Shown: positions 57,866 through 64,000 of the stretch, in pieces
How positions within the stretch are numbered: the stretch's first letter is position 1
Layout of the letters: every line of letters begins with the position of its first letter
Assembly: GCF_016055025.1 (NCBI RefSeq)
Contig: NZ_JAECVW010000001.1
Reading direction: 5' to 3' (one strand)
Origin: Thermoactinomyces intermedius
Lineage (GTDB): Bacteria > Bacillota > Bacilli > Thermoactinomycetales > Thermoactinomycetaceae
Length of the DNA stretch: 64,000 bases
Notes under the pieces: model-generated
Databases searched by the model: none
What the model was told of the DNA's origin: nothing
The model's input: the letters and a program-made list of their open reading frames with translations, nothing else
Position numbers and translations under genes: made by a program

Positions 57866-58060
57866 ATGGAAGTGATTGCGCCCGTTTTTTTTCAAATTTT
57901 TTCAATCATGGCCATCATTCTCCCTGTGTCCGGGGGGATTTTTGCTTTGTTTTTGTTGTACAGAGGGGTGAAAGCACTGGAAGGGATCCGGGAAGCCTTG
58001 GAAAAGTCAGCCGGTGACCAAAAAACGAAAAAAGAGGAGCCCCGGGATGAACTGAACTGA
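57866..58060 (+). CDS. Small single-pass membrane protein of unknown function
   Basis: I do not recognise this 64-residue protein. It has one hydrophobic segment (about residues 7-32, APVFFQIFSIMAIILPVSGG and beyond) followed by a charged, helical C-terminal half (YRGVKALEGIREALEKSAGD, then KKEEPRDELN). It resembles short sensor or scaffold proteins in layout only. The ATG at 57866 follows GAGGGGGGAG, a very strong site, which supports a real gene. It begins 26 bases after the rnc terminator. No promoter fits in the gap, so read-through from rnc or a promoter inside rnc is implied. Confidence 0.75.
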   Translation: MEVIAPVFFQIFSIMAIILPVSGGIFALFLLYRGVKALEGIREALEKSAGDQKTKKEEPRDELN

Positions 58061-58068
58061 AAAGGGGA

Positions 58069-58097
58069 TAGACCTTTCCGTTGCCATCCATTATAAT
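58069..58097 (+). promoter_or_regulatory. Promoter of the FhuF-like gene
   Basis: TAGACC (58069-58074), a 17-base spacer and a perfect TATAAT (58092-58097). The Fur box begins at the next base. Confidence 0.75.
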
Positions 58098-58112
58098 TGA
58101 TAATAAATATCA
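58098..58112. promoter_or_regulatory. Fur box
   Basis: TGATAAT-A-AATATCA matches the 7-1-7 Fur consensus (TGATAAT-N-ATTATCA) with one mismatch. It covers the expected transcription start, so iron-loaded Fur would block the FhuF-like gene. Confidence 0.85.
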
Positions 58113-58141
58113 TTTTCAGCAAATGGAAAGGGGTTTTCAAC

Positions 58142-58894
58142 ATGCCCCCTGTCAGTTATGCAGTGGATATCTTACCGACGCAATTTCATATTGTCTTTCA
58201 GGAAGAAAATGATGCCTCTTTCATGTTGCTTTCCGGGCGGGAACTGTTGAAACAAGAAGTTTGCCTTCGTTTGTTGCAAGAGTGTTCGGAACGGATGAAG
58301 GTGAATTCCTTGACCGTTGTGGCTTCTCAATTTGCCAAACATTACAGTTTCACGGTTGTGGTTCCTGCCTTGTATGCGATGAGCGCGTTAAATGAACGAT
58401 TGGATTTTTCGCCGGATAATGTGCGGATTCAAACCACCTGGCAACATCAGCAATTGAACATGCAATTGCAATTGCGCGATTGGAAAGCACAGCCGATGGG
58501 GGAGAAAAACCGGAAGTTTTTGCGTGAGCAATTATTGACATCATTATTTACTCATCATATTGCTCCTCTTTGGCAACAATTGCACCGTTTGACCGGCATT
58601 CCTTTGTCGATTTTGTGGGAAAACCTTGCCGGATATATTTATTGGTTGTATGAAGCCAAATTAAAAGAAGATGACCGGGTGAATCCGTCCCTGGCCCAAG
58701 ATGATTTTCATTATTTGCTTTCCGGGGCGGAGGCCGGACTGTTTCGCGAAAAAGTTCAACCCATTGGCCGTTACTATGCCGGGGCTCAGGCAGGAGTCCG
58801 AAAAACTTGTTGTTTGTATTATCTGGCCAGTGAAGATCAGGTTTGTTGCCAAAATTGTCCGCGCTTGCAACAACGCGGCCCGGCCGGTGGATGA
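58142..58894 (+). CDS. FhuF-like siderophore-iron reductase (2Fe-2S)
   Basis: The 250-residue protein resembles FhuF/IucA-IucC-C-terminal-type ferric siderophore reductases. Its C-terminus carries a cysteine cluster, RKTCCLYY followed by CCQNCPRL, close to the FhuF pattern CC-x10-C-x2-C that holds the [2Fe-2S] cluster. Here the spacing is one residue longer, or uses a fifth cysteine. It would reduce iron from imported siderophores in the cytoplasm. A Fur box over the promoter independently supports an iron role. The ATG at 58142 follows AAAGGGG; the upstream start at 58097 lies in the promoter. No siderophore transporter is adjacent. Confidence 0.8.
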   Translation: MPPVSYAVDILPTQFHIVFQEENDASFMLLSGRELLKQEVCLRLLQECSERMKVNSLTVVASQFAKHYSFTVVVPALYAMSALNERLDFSPDNVRIQTTWQHQQLNMQLQLRDWKAQPMGEKNRKFLREQLLTSLFTHHIAPLWQQLHRLTGIPLSILWENLAGYIYWLYEAKLKEDDRVNPSLAQDDFHYLLSGAEAGLFREKVQPIGRYYAGAQAGVRKTCCLYYLASEDQVCCQNCPRLQQRGPAGG

Positions 58895-58914
58895 GCCCAA
58901 TTCGATATTTCGGG

Positions 58915-58954
58915 AAAAAAGCCGCTTCGCCATGGACCGGGAGGTGGCTTTTTT
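58915..58954. terminator. Terminator after the FhuF-like gene
   Basis: AAAAAAGCC (58915-58923) pairs with GGCTTTTTT (58946-58954), extended inwards by a G-U and a C-G pair around a long loop. The pattern reads as a terminator on both strands. Confidence 0.8.
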
Positions 58955-59018
58955 GTTTGGAGGAAATAAAGGTTATACCGGATAATCAAGTAATAAGTCT
59001 GAAAGGAGAGGCAGGATC

Positions 59019-59357
59019 ATGGATTTTTGTTCGTATCAGGACTTTCAAAAAGTGGAAATAAGGATCGGGCAAATTGTCAGGGTTGCTCCTTTTCCAAAAG
59101 CCAAAAAGCCCGCTTATCAATTATGGATCGATTTTGGCGATAAGCTCGGAGTGAAAAAAAGCAGTGCCCAAGTGACAAAACATTATCAGCCGAAGGAACT
59201 GGAGGGCCGGAAAGTGGTCGCGGTCACCAATTTGCCGCCCAAGCAGATCGCCGATTTTCAATCGGAAGTGTTGGTGCTCGGAGTCGATTCGGTCCAAGGC
59301 GGAGTCACACTCCTCGGCATCGATCACGATGCTCCTTTGGGAAGCCGGGTTTATTGA
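59019..59357 (+). CDS. csaA: CsaA family tRNA-binding/export chaperone protein
   Basis: The 112-residue protein is a stand-alone EMAP/tRNA-binding OB fold: FQKVEIRIGQIVRV, then AYQLWIDFGDKLGVKKSSAQVTKHY. It ends in LGVDSVQGGVTLLGID. B. subtilis CsaA was reported as a chaperone aiding secretion, while the fold binds tRNA; which applies here is open. The ATG at 59019 follows GAAAGGAGAGG. It stands alone between the FhuF-like gene and smc. Confidence 0.94.
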   Translation: MDFCSYQDFQKVEIRIGQIVRVAPFPKAKKPAYQLWIDFGDKLGVKKSSAQVTKHYQPKELEGRKVVAVTNLPPKQIADFQSEVLVLGVDSVQGGVTLLGIDHDAPLGSRVY

Positions 59358-59418
59358 CGGACGGATGTTGATGAATCTGTGATCAATATGAAAAAAATCA
59401 ATCCCTCCCGCTTTTTTG

Positions 59419-59427
59419 TGCTAAAAT
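59419..59427 (+). promoter_or_regulatory. Extended -10 promoter upstream of smc
   Basis: TGCTAAAAT forms TG-N-TAAAAT (box at 59422-59427) without a clear -35 box. An RNA from here meets a terminator-like hairpin at 59456-59495 before smc. Confidence 0.45.
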
Positions 59428-59455
59428 ATATCAGTTCATCCGCTTTGTAAGGATT

Positions 59456-59495
59456 ATGCTCTTTCTTCACGGACATGAGAAGAGCATTATTTTTT
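59456..59495 (+). terminator. Terminator or attenuator just upstream of smc
   Basis: ATGCTCTT (59456-59463) pairs with AAGAGCAT (59480-59487), extended inwards, followed by a T-rich tract to 59495. It ends only a few bases before the smc ribosome-binding site (59501-59508), so it may be the csaA terminator, an attenuator of smc, or both. Confidence 0.75.
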
Positions 59496-59514
59496 GGGGA
59501 GAGGAGGGCTGTTT

Positions 59515-62500
59515 GTGTATTTAAAACGACTGGAGATGAATGGTTTTAAATCTTTTGCCGACCGGACGGATTTGGAGTTTGTTCCCGGGATCACCGCCGT
59601 GGTCGGGCCGAACGGCAGCGGAAAAAGCAATGTGACCGACAGCATCCGCTGGGTTTTGGGGGAGCAAAGCGCCAAATCCCTGCGCGGCAATAAAATGCAG
59701 GATGTGATTTTCGCCGGCAGCGACACCCGCAAACCGGCCGGTTTTTGTGAAGTCTCGATGACGTTTGATAATTCGGATCACCGCCTGCCCCTGGATTATT
59801 CCGAAGTGACCATCACCCGGAGGGTATACCGTTCAGGGGAAAGCGAGTATCTCTTGAATAAACAACCTTGCCGGTTGAAAGACATCCATGAGTTGTTCAT
59901 GGACACCGGGATCGGAAAAGATGCCTACTCCATGATCGGGCAAGGCAAGATCGATGAAATTTTAAGCTCAAAATCCGAAGACCGCCGCATTATTTTTGAA
60001 GAGGCGGCCGGGATTGTCAAATACAAAACGAGGAAAAAAGAAGCCGAAAAAAAACTGGAGGATACCGAACAAAACCTGGCGCGCATCCATGATTTGATCC
60101 ATGAAATTGAAAGCCAGGTGGAGCCTTTAAAAGAACAGGCCGATAAAGCCCAAAGATTTAAAGAATTGAAAGAAACCTTGAAAAATGTGGAGATCGGCTT
60201 ATATGTACATAAAATTGAATCGTTGCACGATGAATGGGAAAATGTGACGACGCGAGCGAAAGAATTGAAAAATACACAGGTTTCCCTGGCGGCCGAAGTC
60301 ACAAAAAAAGAAACTGCTTTGGAAGAATTAAAACAATCGCTGCATGAAGTGGAAACCTTGTGGGAGCAGATTCAAACCCGTTTGATTACCATCAGCGAAG
60401 AGCTGGAAAAAGCGGAAGGACAAAAAGAAGTGCAATTGGAGCGGGTGAAAAATCGCAAAGAAAACAGACAACAATTAATTGAGCGGATTTCCCTGTTGAA
60501 GGAAGAATTAAAGCGGTTAAAAAGCGAAGAAGAGCAGGCAGCCGGTGAACTGGAGCGGAAAAAACAAGAATTAAAGGAAAAAGAAAAAGAGCTTGCGGTA
60601 TTTAAATTGCGCCTGACGGGAGTCACCGGCGATGAGGGCGAGCAGCTGAAATCATTAAATGAGAAGTGGCAGGCCCATGAGAAAAAATTAGTGGCTCTCT
60701 CCAGTGAAAAGCAATATACGAAAGATCACCTCAAACAGTTGGAAGAACGGGCCCGGTCGCTCGGTGAGGCGAAAAAGCAATTGGAGAAAGAGGAAAAAGA
60801 ACACAAAAAGCAATCGGAACAATTGGCCGCTTCGATCCGTGAAGTGGAACAGGCATTGAAACAGGCGGCGGATGAAGTGCGCACCCTTGCGGAAGAACGC
60901 GAACGGCTGGAAGAAGAAGAGAAAAAGTGGACCGGGGAATTGCGCCAGGCCGAGCAGGTGTTTAACCGCCTCCGCTCCCAGTTGGAATGGATGCGGGAAG
61001 TGGAAGCGGAGCATCAAGGGTTTATGCAAGGGGTGAAAGAAGTTTTGCGTGCCCGTGACCGGGGCGTTCCTTCCTTGAAGGGGGTTCACGGGGCGGTGGC
61101 CGAACTCCTTCAGGTGCCGGAGGAATATGAAGCGGCGTTGGAGACTGCTTTGGGAAGTGCTTTGCAGCATATCGTCGTGGAAGATGAAGCCACCGGACGT
61201 GGCGGAATCCGCTATTTAAAAGAAAGAAGATTGGGACGGGCCACGTTTTTGCCGCTTTCTGTCATCAAGCCCCGGAACATGGAATCATGGGAATTGGACA
61301 GCTGCCGCCGGGTGGACGGTTTTGTGGGCGTCGGGTCCGACCTGATTCAGTATGATCCGCGTTACCAAACATTGTTTTCTTATTTGTTGGGCAGAGTGGT
61401 TGTGACACGAACCCTGGAACAGGCCAATCAACTGGCGCGGATTTTGTCTTACCGCTACCGGGTGGTGACCCTGGACGGAGATGTGGTCAATCCCGGGGGA
61501 TCGATGACGGGAGGAAGCCGCAAACAAAGCAAAACCAATCTTTTGGGCCGAAACCGCCAATTGGAAGAATTGGAGACCCGGTTGAAAGATGCGGAAACCA
61601 AGGTGCGCCAGGTACAACAGACTTTGGATGAGATCAACCGCCGCAAACAGGAATTGGAAGACAAATGGGAACAGGTCCGCAAACAAGGAGAAGAGCGGAG
61701 ACTGAGAGAACAGGAATTGCGCGGCAGGGAACGCGAGTGGTCGTTGGCCCGGCAAAATGTGGCGCAGAAAAAAGAAGAAATCCTGGCTGAGATCGGGCAG
61801 GTGAAAAAACAAAAAGAAGCTTACCGTGCGCAGTTGGAAAACATCGAGCGGGAAATCGCCACGCTGCAAAAAGAGCAGGAAGCCCTTGAGCAACTGTTGA
61901 AAGAGTCGCAGGAAAAAGCGAAAGAGCAGGCCCATACCCGGGAAGAAGTCAGCGAAAAAATCACGGAATTGCGCATCCAGGTGGCACAAGTCAGCCAGGA
62001 AATCACAAATCTGGAGCAAAACTTGCGCCGCACGCGGGAAGAAATCAAGCGGGTCACCGGGCAAAAAGAAGCGGCCGCGAGCGAACTGGAAGCGCTCGAA
62101 AACCACCAGGAGAATAACCAGGTTCAGATGGACCGGTTGGAAGAAACAATCCGGCATCTCAAAACAAACAAAGAGCAAGTCCAGACGCAATTGAATGAAA
62201 TCCGCAAGCGGCGTGAACAGATGTTGCTCATGCGGGAAAACCAAGAAAAAGAGGTCCGCCAGATGCAACAATCGCACCGGAAACAGGAGCAAGACCTGCA
62301 TGAATTGGAAGTGCGCGGCAACCGCCTGGATGTGGAATTGAATCACTTGTTGAACAAGCTGGCGGAAGAATATGAGATCAGTTTCGAACGGGCCAAGCAA
62401 CAGTATCCCGTCCCGGAAGAACCCAAACAGGCGGAAAAGGAAGTCCGTTCGCTGAAAGGAAAAATCGCCGCCCTCGGCGATGTCAACCTGGGTGCGATTG

Positions 62501-63105
62501 AAGAGTATGAACGGTTGAAAGAGCGTTACGACTTTCTGAAATCGCAGGAAACCGACTTGCTGGAAGCCAAAGAAAAACTTTTTGAGATTATCCATCAGTT
62601 GGTCGAAGAAATGGGCCGGCGGTTTGAAGAAAGCTTTGAACTGATCCGCATCGAGTTTCAAGATGTGTTTGTGAAAATGTTTGGCGGCGGCCGGGCGGAT
62701 TTGAAACTCAGCGAGCCGGACAATCTCTTGGAGACCGGCATTGACATTATTGCACAGCCGCCCGGGAAGAAGTTGCAAAACCTGAATCTGCTCTCCGGCG
62801 GGGAAAGAGCCCTTGCGGCGTTGGCGCTTTTGTTTGCGGTGCTCCGGATCAAGCCGGTTCCGTTTTGCGTACTGGATGAAGTGGACGCGGCTTTGGATGA
62901 AGCCAATCTGACGCGATACACGCAATATATGCAGGAATTTTCGGGGGAAACGCAGTTTATCATTATCACCCATCGCAAGCATACCATGGAAGGTGCCGAT
63001 GTGCTGTATGGAATTACCATGCAGGAATCGGGCGTATCCAAACTGGTATCGGTGAAGCTGGAAGAGTATGATGATAAAGTGGAAGTTGCCGCCACAAAGG
63101 AATAA
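59515..63105 (+). CDS. smc: Chromosome partition protein SMC
   Basis: The 1196-residue ATPase (B. subtilis 1186) is the core of the Smc-ScpAB condensin. In order: the N-terminal head with Walker A VGPNGSGKSN (about residue 31); a coiled coil from about 165 to 500; the hinge (GVHGAVAELLQVPEEYEAAL to about 670, with the glycine-rich NPGGSMTGGS); the returning coiled coil; and the C-terminal head with the signature LLSGGERALA (about 1092) and Walker B CVLDEVDAALDEAN. The GTG at 59515 follows GAGGAGGG and aligns with the family start. A terminator-like hairpin lies just before the ribosome-binding site. ftsY follows after 22 bases. Confidence 0.97.
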   Translation: MYLKRLEMNGFKSFADRTDLEFVPGITAVVGPNGSGKSNVTDSIRWVLGEQSAKSLRGNKMQDVIFAGSDTRKPAGFCEVSMTFDNSDHRLPLDYSEVTITRRVYRSGESEYLLNKQPCRLKDIHELFMDTGIGKDAYSMIGQGKIDEILSSKSEDRRIIFEEAAGIVKYKTRKKEAEKKLEDTEQNLARIHDLIHEIESQVEPLKEQADKAQRFKELKETLKNVEIGLYVHKIESLHDEWENVTTRAKELKNTQVSLAAEVTKKETALEELKQSLHEVETLWEQIQTRLITISEELEKAEGQKEVQLERVKNRKENRQQLIERISLLKEELKRLKSEEEQAAGELERKKQELKEKEKELAVFKLRLTGVTGDEGEQLKSLNEKWQAHEKKLVALSSEKQYTKDHLKQLEERARSLGEAKKQLEKEEKEHKKQSEQLAASIREVEQALKQAADEVRTLAEERERLEEEEKKWTGELRQAEQVFNRLRSQLEWMREVEAEHQGFMQGVKEVLRARDRGVPSLKGVHGAVAELLQVPEEYEAALETALGSALQHIVVEDEATGRGGIRYLKERRLGRATFLPLSVIKPRNMESWELDSCRRVDGFVGVGSDLIQYDPRYQTLFSYLLGRVVVTRTLEQANQLARILSYRYRVVTLDGDVVNPGGSMTGGSRKQSKTNLLGRNRQLEELETRLKDAETKVRQVQQTLDEINRRKQELEDKWEQVRKQGEERRLREQELRGREREWSLARQNVAQKKEEILAEIGQVKKQKEAYRAQLENIEREIATLQKEQEALEQLLKESQEKAKEQAHTREEVSEKITELRIQVAQVSQEITNLEQNLRRTREEIKRVTGQKEAAASELEALENHQENNQVQMDRLEETIRHLKTNKEQVQTQLNEIRKRREQMLLMRENQEKEVRQMQQSHRKQEQDLHELEVRGNRLDVELNHLLNKLAEEYEISFERAKQQYPVPEEPKQAEKEVRSLKGKIAALGDVNLGAIEEYERLKERYDFLKSQETDLLEAKEKLFEIIHQLVEEMGRRFEESFELIRIEFQDVFVKMFGGGRADLKLSEPDNLLETGIDIIAQPPGKKLQNLNLLSGGERALAALALLFAVLRIKPVPFCVLDEVDAALDEANLTRYTQYMQEFSGETQFIIITHRKHTMEGADVLYGITMQESGVSKLVSVKLEEYDDKVEVAATKE

Positions 63106-63127
63106 TGCAAGAGATGGGAGGAACAAC

Positions 63128-64000
63128 ATGAGTTTTTTCCGGAAATTAAAGGATCGCGTGTCCAAAAAAACGGAGACGGTCACCCAGAAGTTTGTGACCG
63201 GATTGAGCACGAGCAGGGATCAATTTGTCGGAGCCATCTCCAACCTGTTCAGCGGACGCAGCAAAATTGACGAGGATTTGTATGAAGAATTGGAGGAAAT
63301 TCTCATTGGCGCCGATGTGGGGGTCCAAACCACGATGTACTTGGTGGAGCGTCTGCGCGATGAGGTGAAAGAGCGGAAAATCAAAGACCCCGTGGAATTA
63401 AAACCGCTGTTGTCGGAATTGATCGCCGAGATTCTCACGAAGGATGAAGAGGAACAGGGATTGCGGTTTAATGAAGACGGTCTGACGGTTTTTTTGTTCG
63501 TGGGGGTCAACGGCGTCGGAAAAACCACCACGATCGGAAAACTGGCACACCGGCTTAAAAATGAAGGAAAGAAAGTGGTGTTGGCCGCGGGAGACACCTT
63601 TCGCGCCGGGGCCATTGAACAGTTGGAAACCTGGGGCCGTCGCGCCGGGGTGGATGTGATCAAACATCAAGCCGGTTCCGATCCGGCGGCGGTCATTTAT
63701 GACGGCATTCAGGCGGCCAAGTCCCGCAAAGCGGATGTATTGCTTTGTGACACGGCCGGCCGGCTGCAAAACAAAGTGAATTTGATGGAAGAGTTGAAAA
63801 AAGTCCACCGCGTGGTGACCCGGGAGGTGCCCGGAGCGCCGCATGAGGTTTTATTGGTGCTGGATGCCACCACCGGACAGAATGCATTGGTGCAAGCGAA
63901 ACAATTCCGGCAAGCAGTCAATGTTTCCGGAATCGTCCTGACCAAACTGGACGGCACGGCCAAAGGCGGAATCGTGATTGCCATTGACCATGAGCTGGGA
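63128..64000 (+). CDS. ftsY: Signal recognition particle receptor FtsY (3'-truncated by window edge)
   Basis: The first 291 codons of the SRP receptor are visible; the family is about 330, so little is missing. The membrane-targeting N-terminus is short (MSFFRKLKDRVSKKTETV), as in Gram-positive species, without the long acidic region of E. coli. The N domain leads to the GTPase domain with GVNGVGKTTTIGKLA (about residue 125), DTFRAGAIEQLE, DTAGRLQNKVNLMEEL (about 207) and TKLDGTAKGG (about 271). The ATG at 63128 follows GGGAGG. It forms an operon with smc, as in B. subtilis. Confidence 0.97.
   Translation, partial: MSFFRKLKDRVSKKTETVTQKFVTGLSTSRDQFVGAISNLFSGRSKIDEDLYEELEEILIGADVGVQTTMYLVERLRDEVKERKIKDPVELKPLLSELIAEILTKDEEEQGLRFNEDGLTVFLFVGVNGVGKTTTIGKLAHRLKNEGKKVVLAAGDTFRAGAIEQLETWGRRAGVDVIKHQAGSDPAAVIYDGIQAAKSRKADVLLCDTAGRLQNKVNLMEELKKVHRVVTREVPGAPHEVLLVLDATTGQNALVQAKQFRQAVNVSGIVLTKLDGTAKGGIVIAIDHELG

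Noticed and set aside
61285..63210. A 641-codon open frame on the minus strand opposite smc
   Set aside because: It mirrors the smc coding frame, is extremely rich in Phe and Leu from reversed GAA/CAA-rich codons, and has no ribosome-binding site. smc is unambiguous.
1..64000. CRISPR arrays, insertion sequences, prophage, tRNA or rRNA genes
   Set aside because: No regular direct repeats with unique spacers, no transposase or integrase reading frames, and no recognisable tRNA cloverleaf or rRNA segments were seen on reading the window.

Overview
The window is chromosomal DNA from an endospore-forming Firmicute of the Bacillales type. The evidence is spoVM, a gerA/gerB/gerC-type germination operon, ylbJ, a Bacillus-like order of housekeeping genes (yloA/yloB, yicC-remA-gmk-rpoZ-coaBC-priA-def-fmt-rsmB, rlmN-prpC-prkC-rsgA-rpe-thiN-spoVM-rpmB, asp23-fakA, recG, fapR-plsX-fab-acpP-rnc-smc-ftsY), sigma-A-type promoters, strong AGGAGG ribosome-binding sites and frequent GTG/TTG starts. 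Differences from Bacillus subtilis (no pyrK-pyrD, fabH and fabF inside the fap operon, the ylbH-rpmF block next to recG) suggest a relative such as a member of the Thermoactinomycetaceae. That family assignment is inference. There are no rRNA or tRNA genes, CRISPR arrays, insertion sequences or prophage genes.

Layout. 1-5.4 kb: 3' part of a pyrimidine operon (carA, carB, pyrF, pyrE). 5.4-18.1 kb: mixed-strand region with rqcH, a calcium-type P-ATPase, dapF, a DUF3153-like lipoprotein, pgi, an M42 aminopeptidase, an amino acid permease and a MurJ/SpoVB-type flippase. 18.2-27.1 kb: yicC, remA, gmk, rpoZ, coaBC, priA, def, fmt, rsmB. 27.1-31.0 kb: a three-gene spore germinant receptor operon inserted between rsmB and rlmN. 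31.1-37.6 kb: rlmN, the PrpC/PrkC phosphatase-kinase pair, rsgA, rpe, thiT, thiN. 37.7-44.9 kb: spoVM, rpmB, asp23, the fatty acid kinase pair fakA/fakB, serine dehydratase sdaAB/sdaAA, recG. 44.9-46.0 kb: two unrecognised small genes, each behind a mother-cell (sigma-K-like) promoter match, then a structured intergenic region that looks like a minus-strand small RNA with its own terminator, in the position of the B. subtilis sporulation RNA CsfG. 46.0-51.0 kb: rsmD, coaD, ylbJ, patatin (ylbK), ylbL, yceD, rpmF. 51.1-57.8 kb: fapR with its operator, then plsX, fabH, fabD, fabG, acpP, fabF, rnc. 57.8-59.4 kb: a small membrane protein, a Fur-box-controlled FhuF-like iron reductase, and csaA. 59.5-64 kb: smc and the 5' part of ftsY.

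How the genes fit together. Most genes serve translation, nucleotide and cofactor supply (CoA, thiamine pyrophosphate), membrane lipid synthesis and chromosome segregation. The lipid theme is unusually complete: FakA/FakB activate exogenous fatty acids, PlsX joins acyl-ACP to acyl-phosphate, FapR senses malonyl-CoA, and the elongation enzymes FabH, FabD, FabG, FabF and ACP lie in one run. The accessory signals most worth following are the 44.9-46.0 kb sporulation-like cluster with its small RNA candidate, the germination operon insertion, the iron-regulated gene, and several terminators that overlap opposing coding sequences or stop codons.
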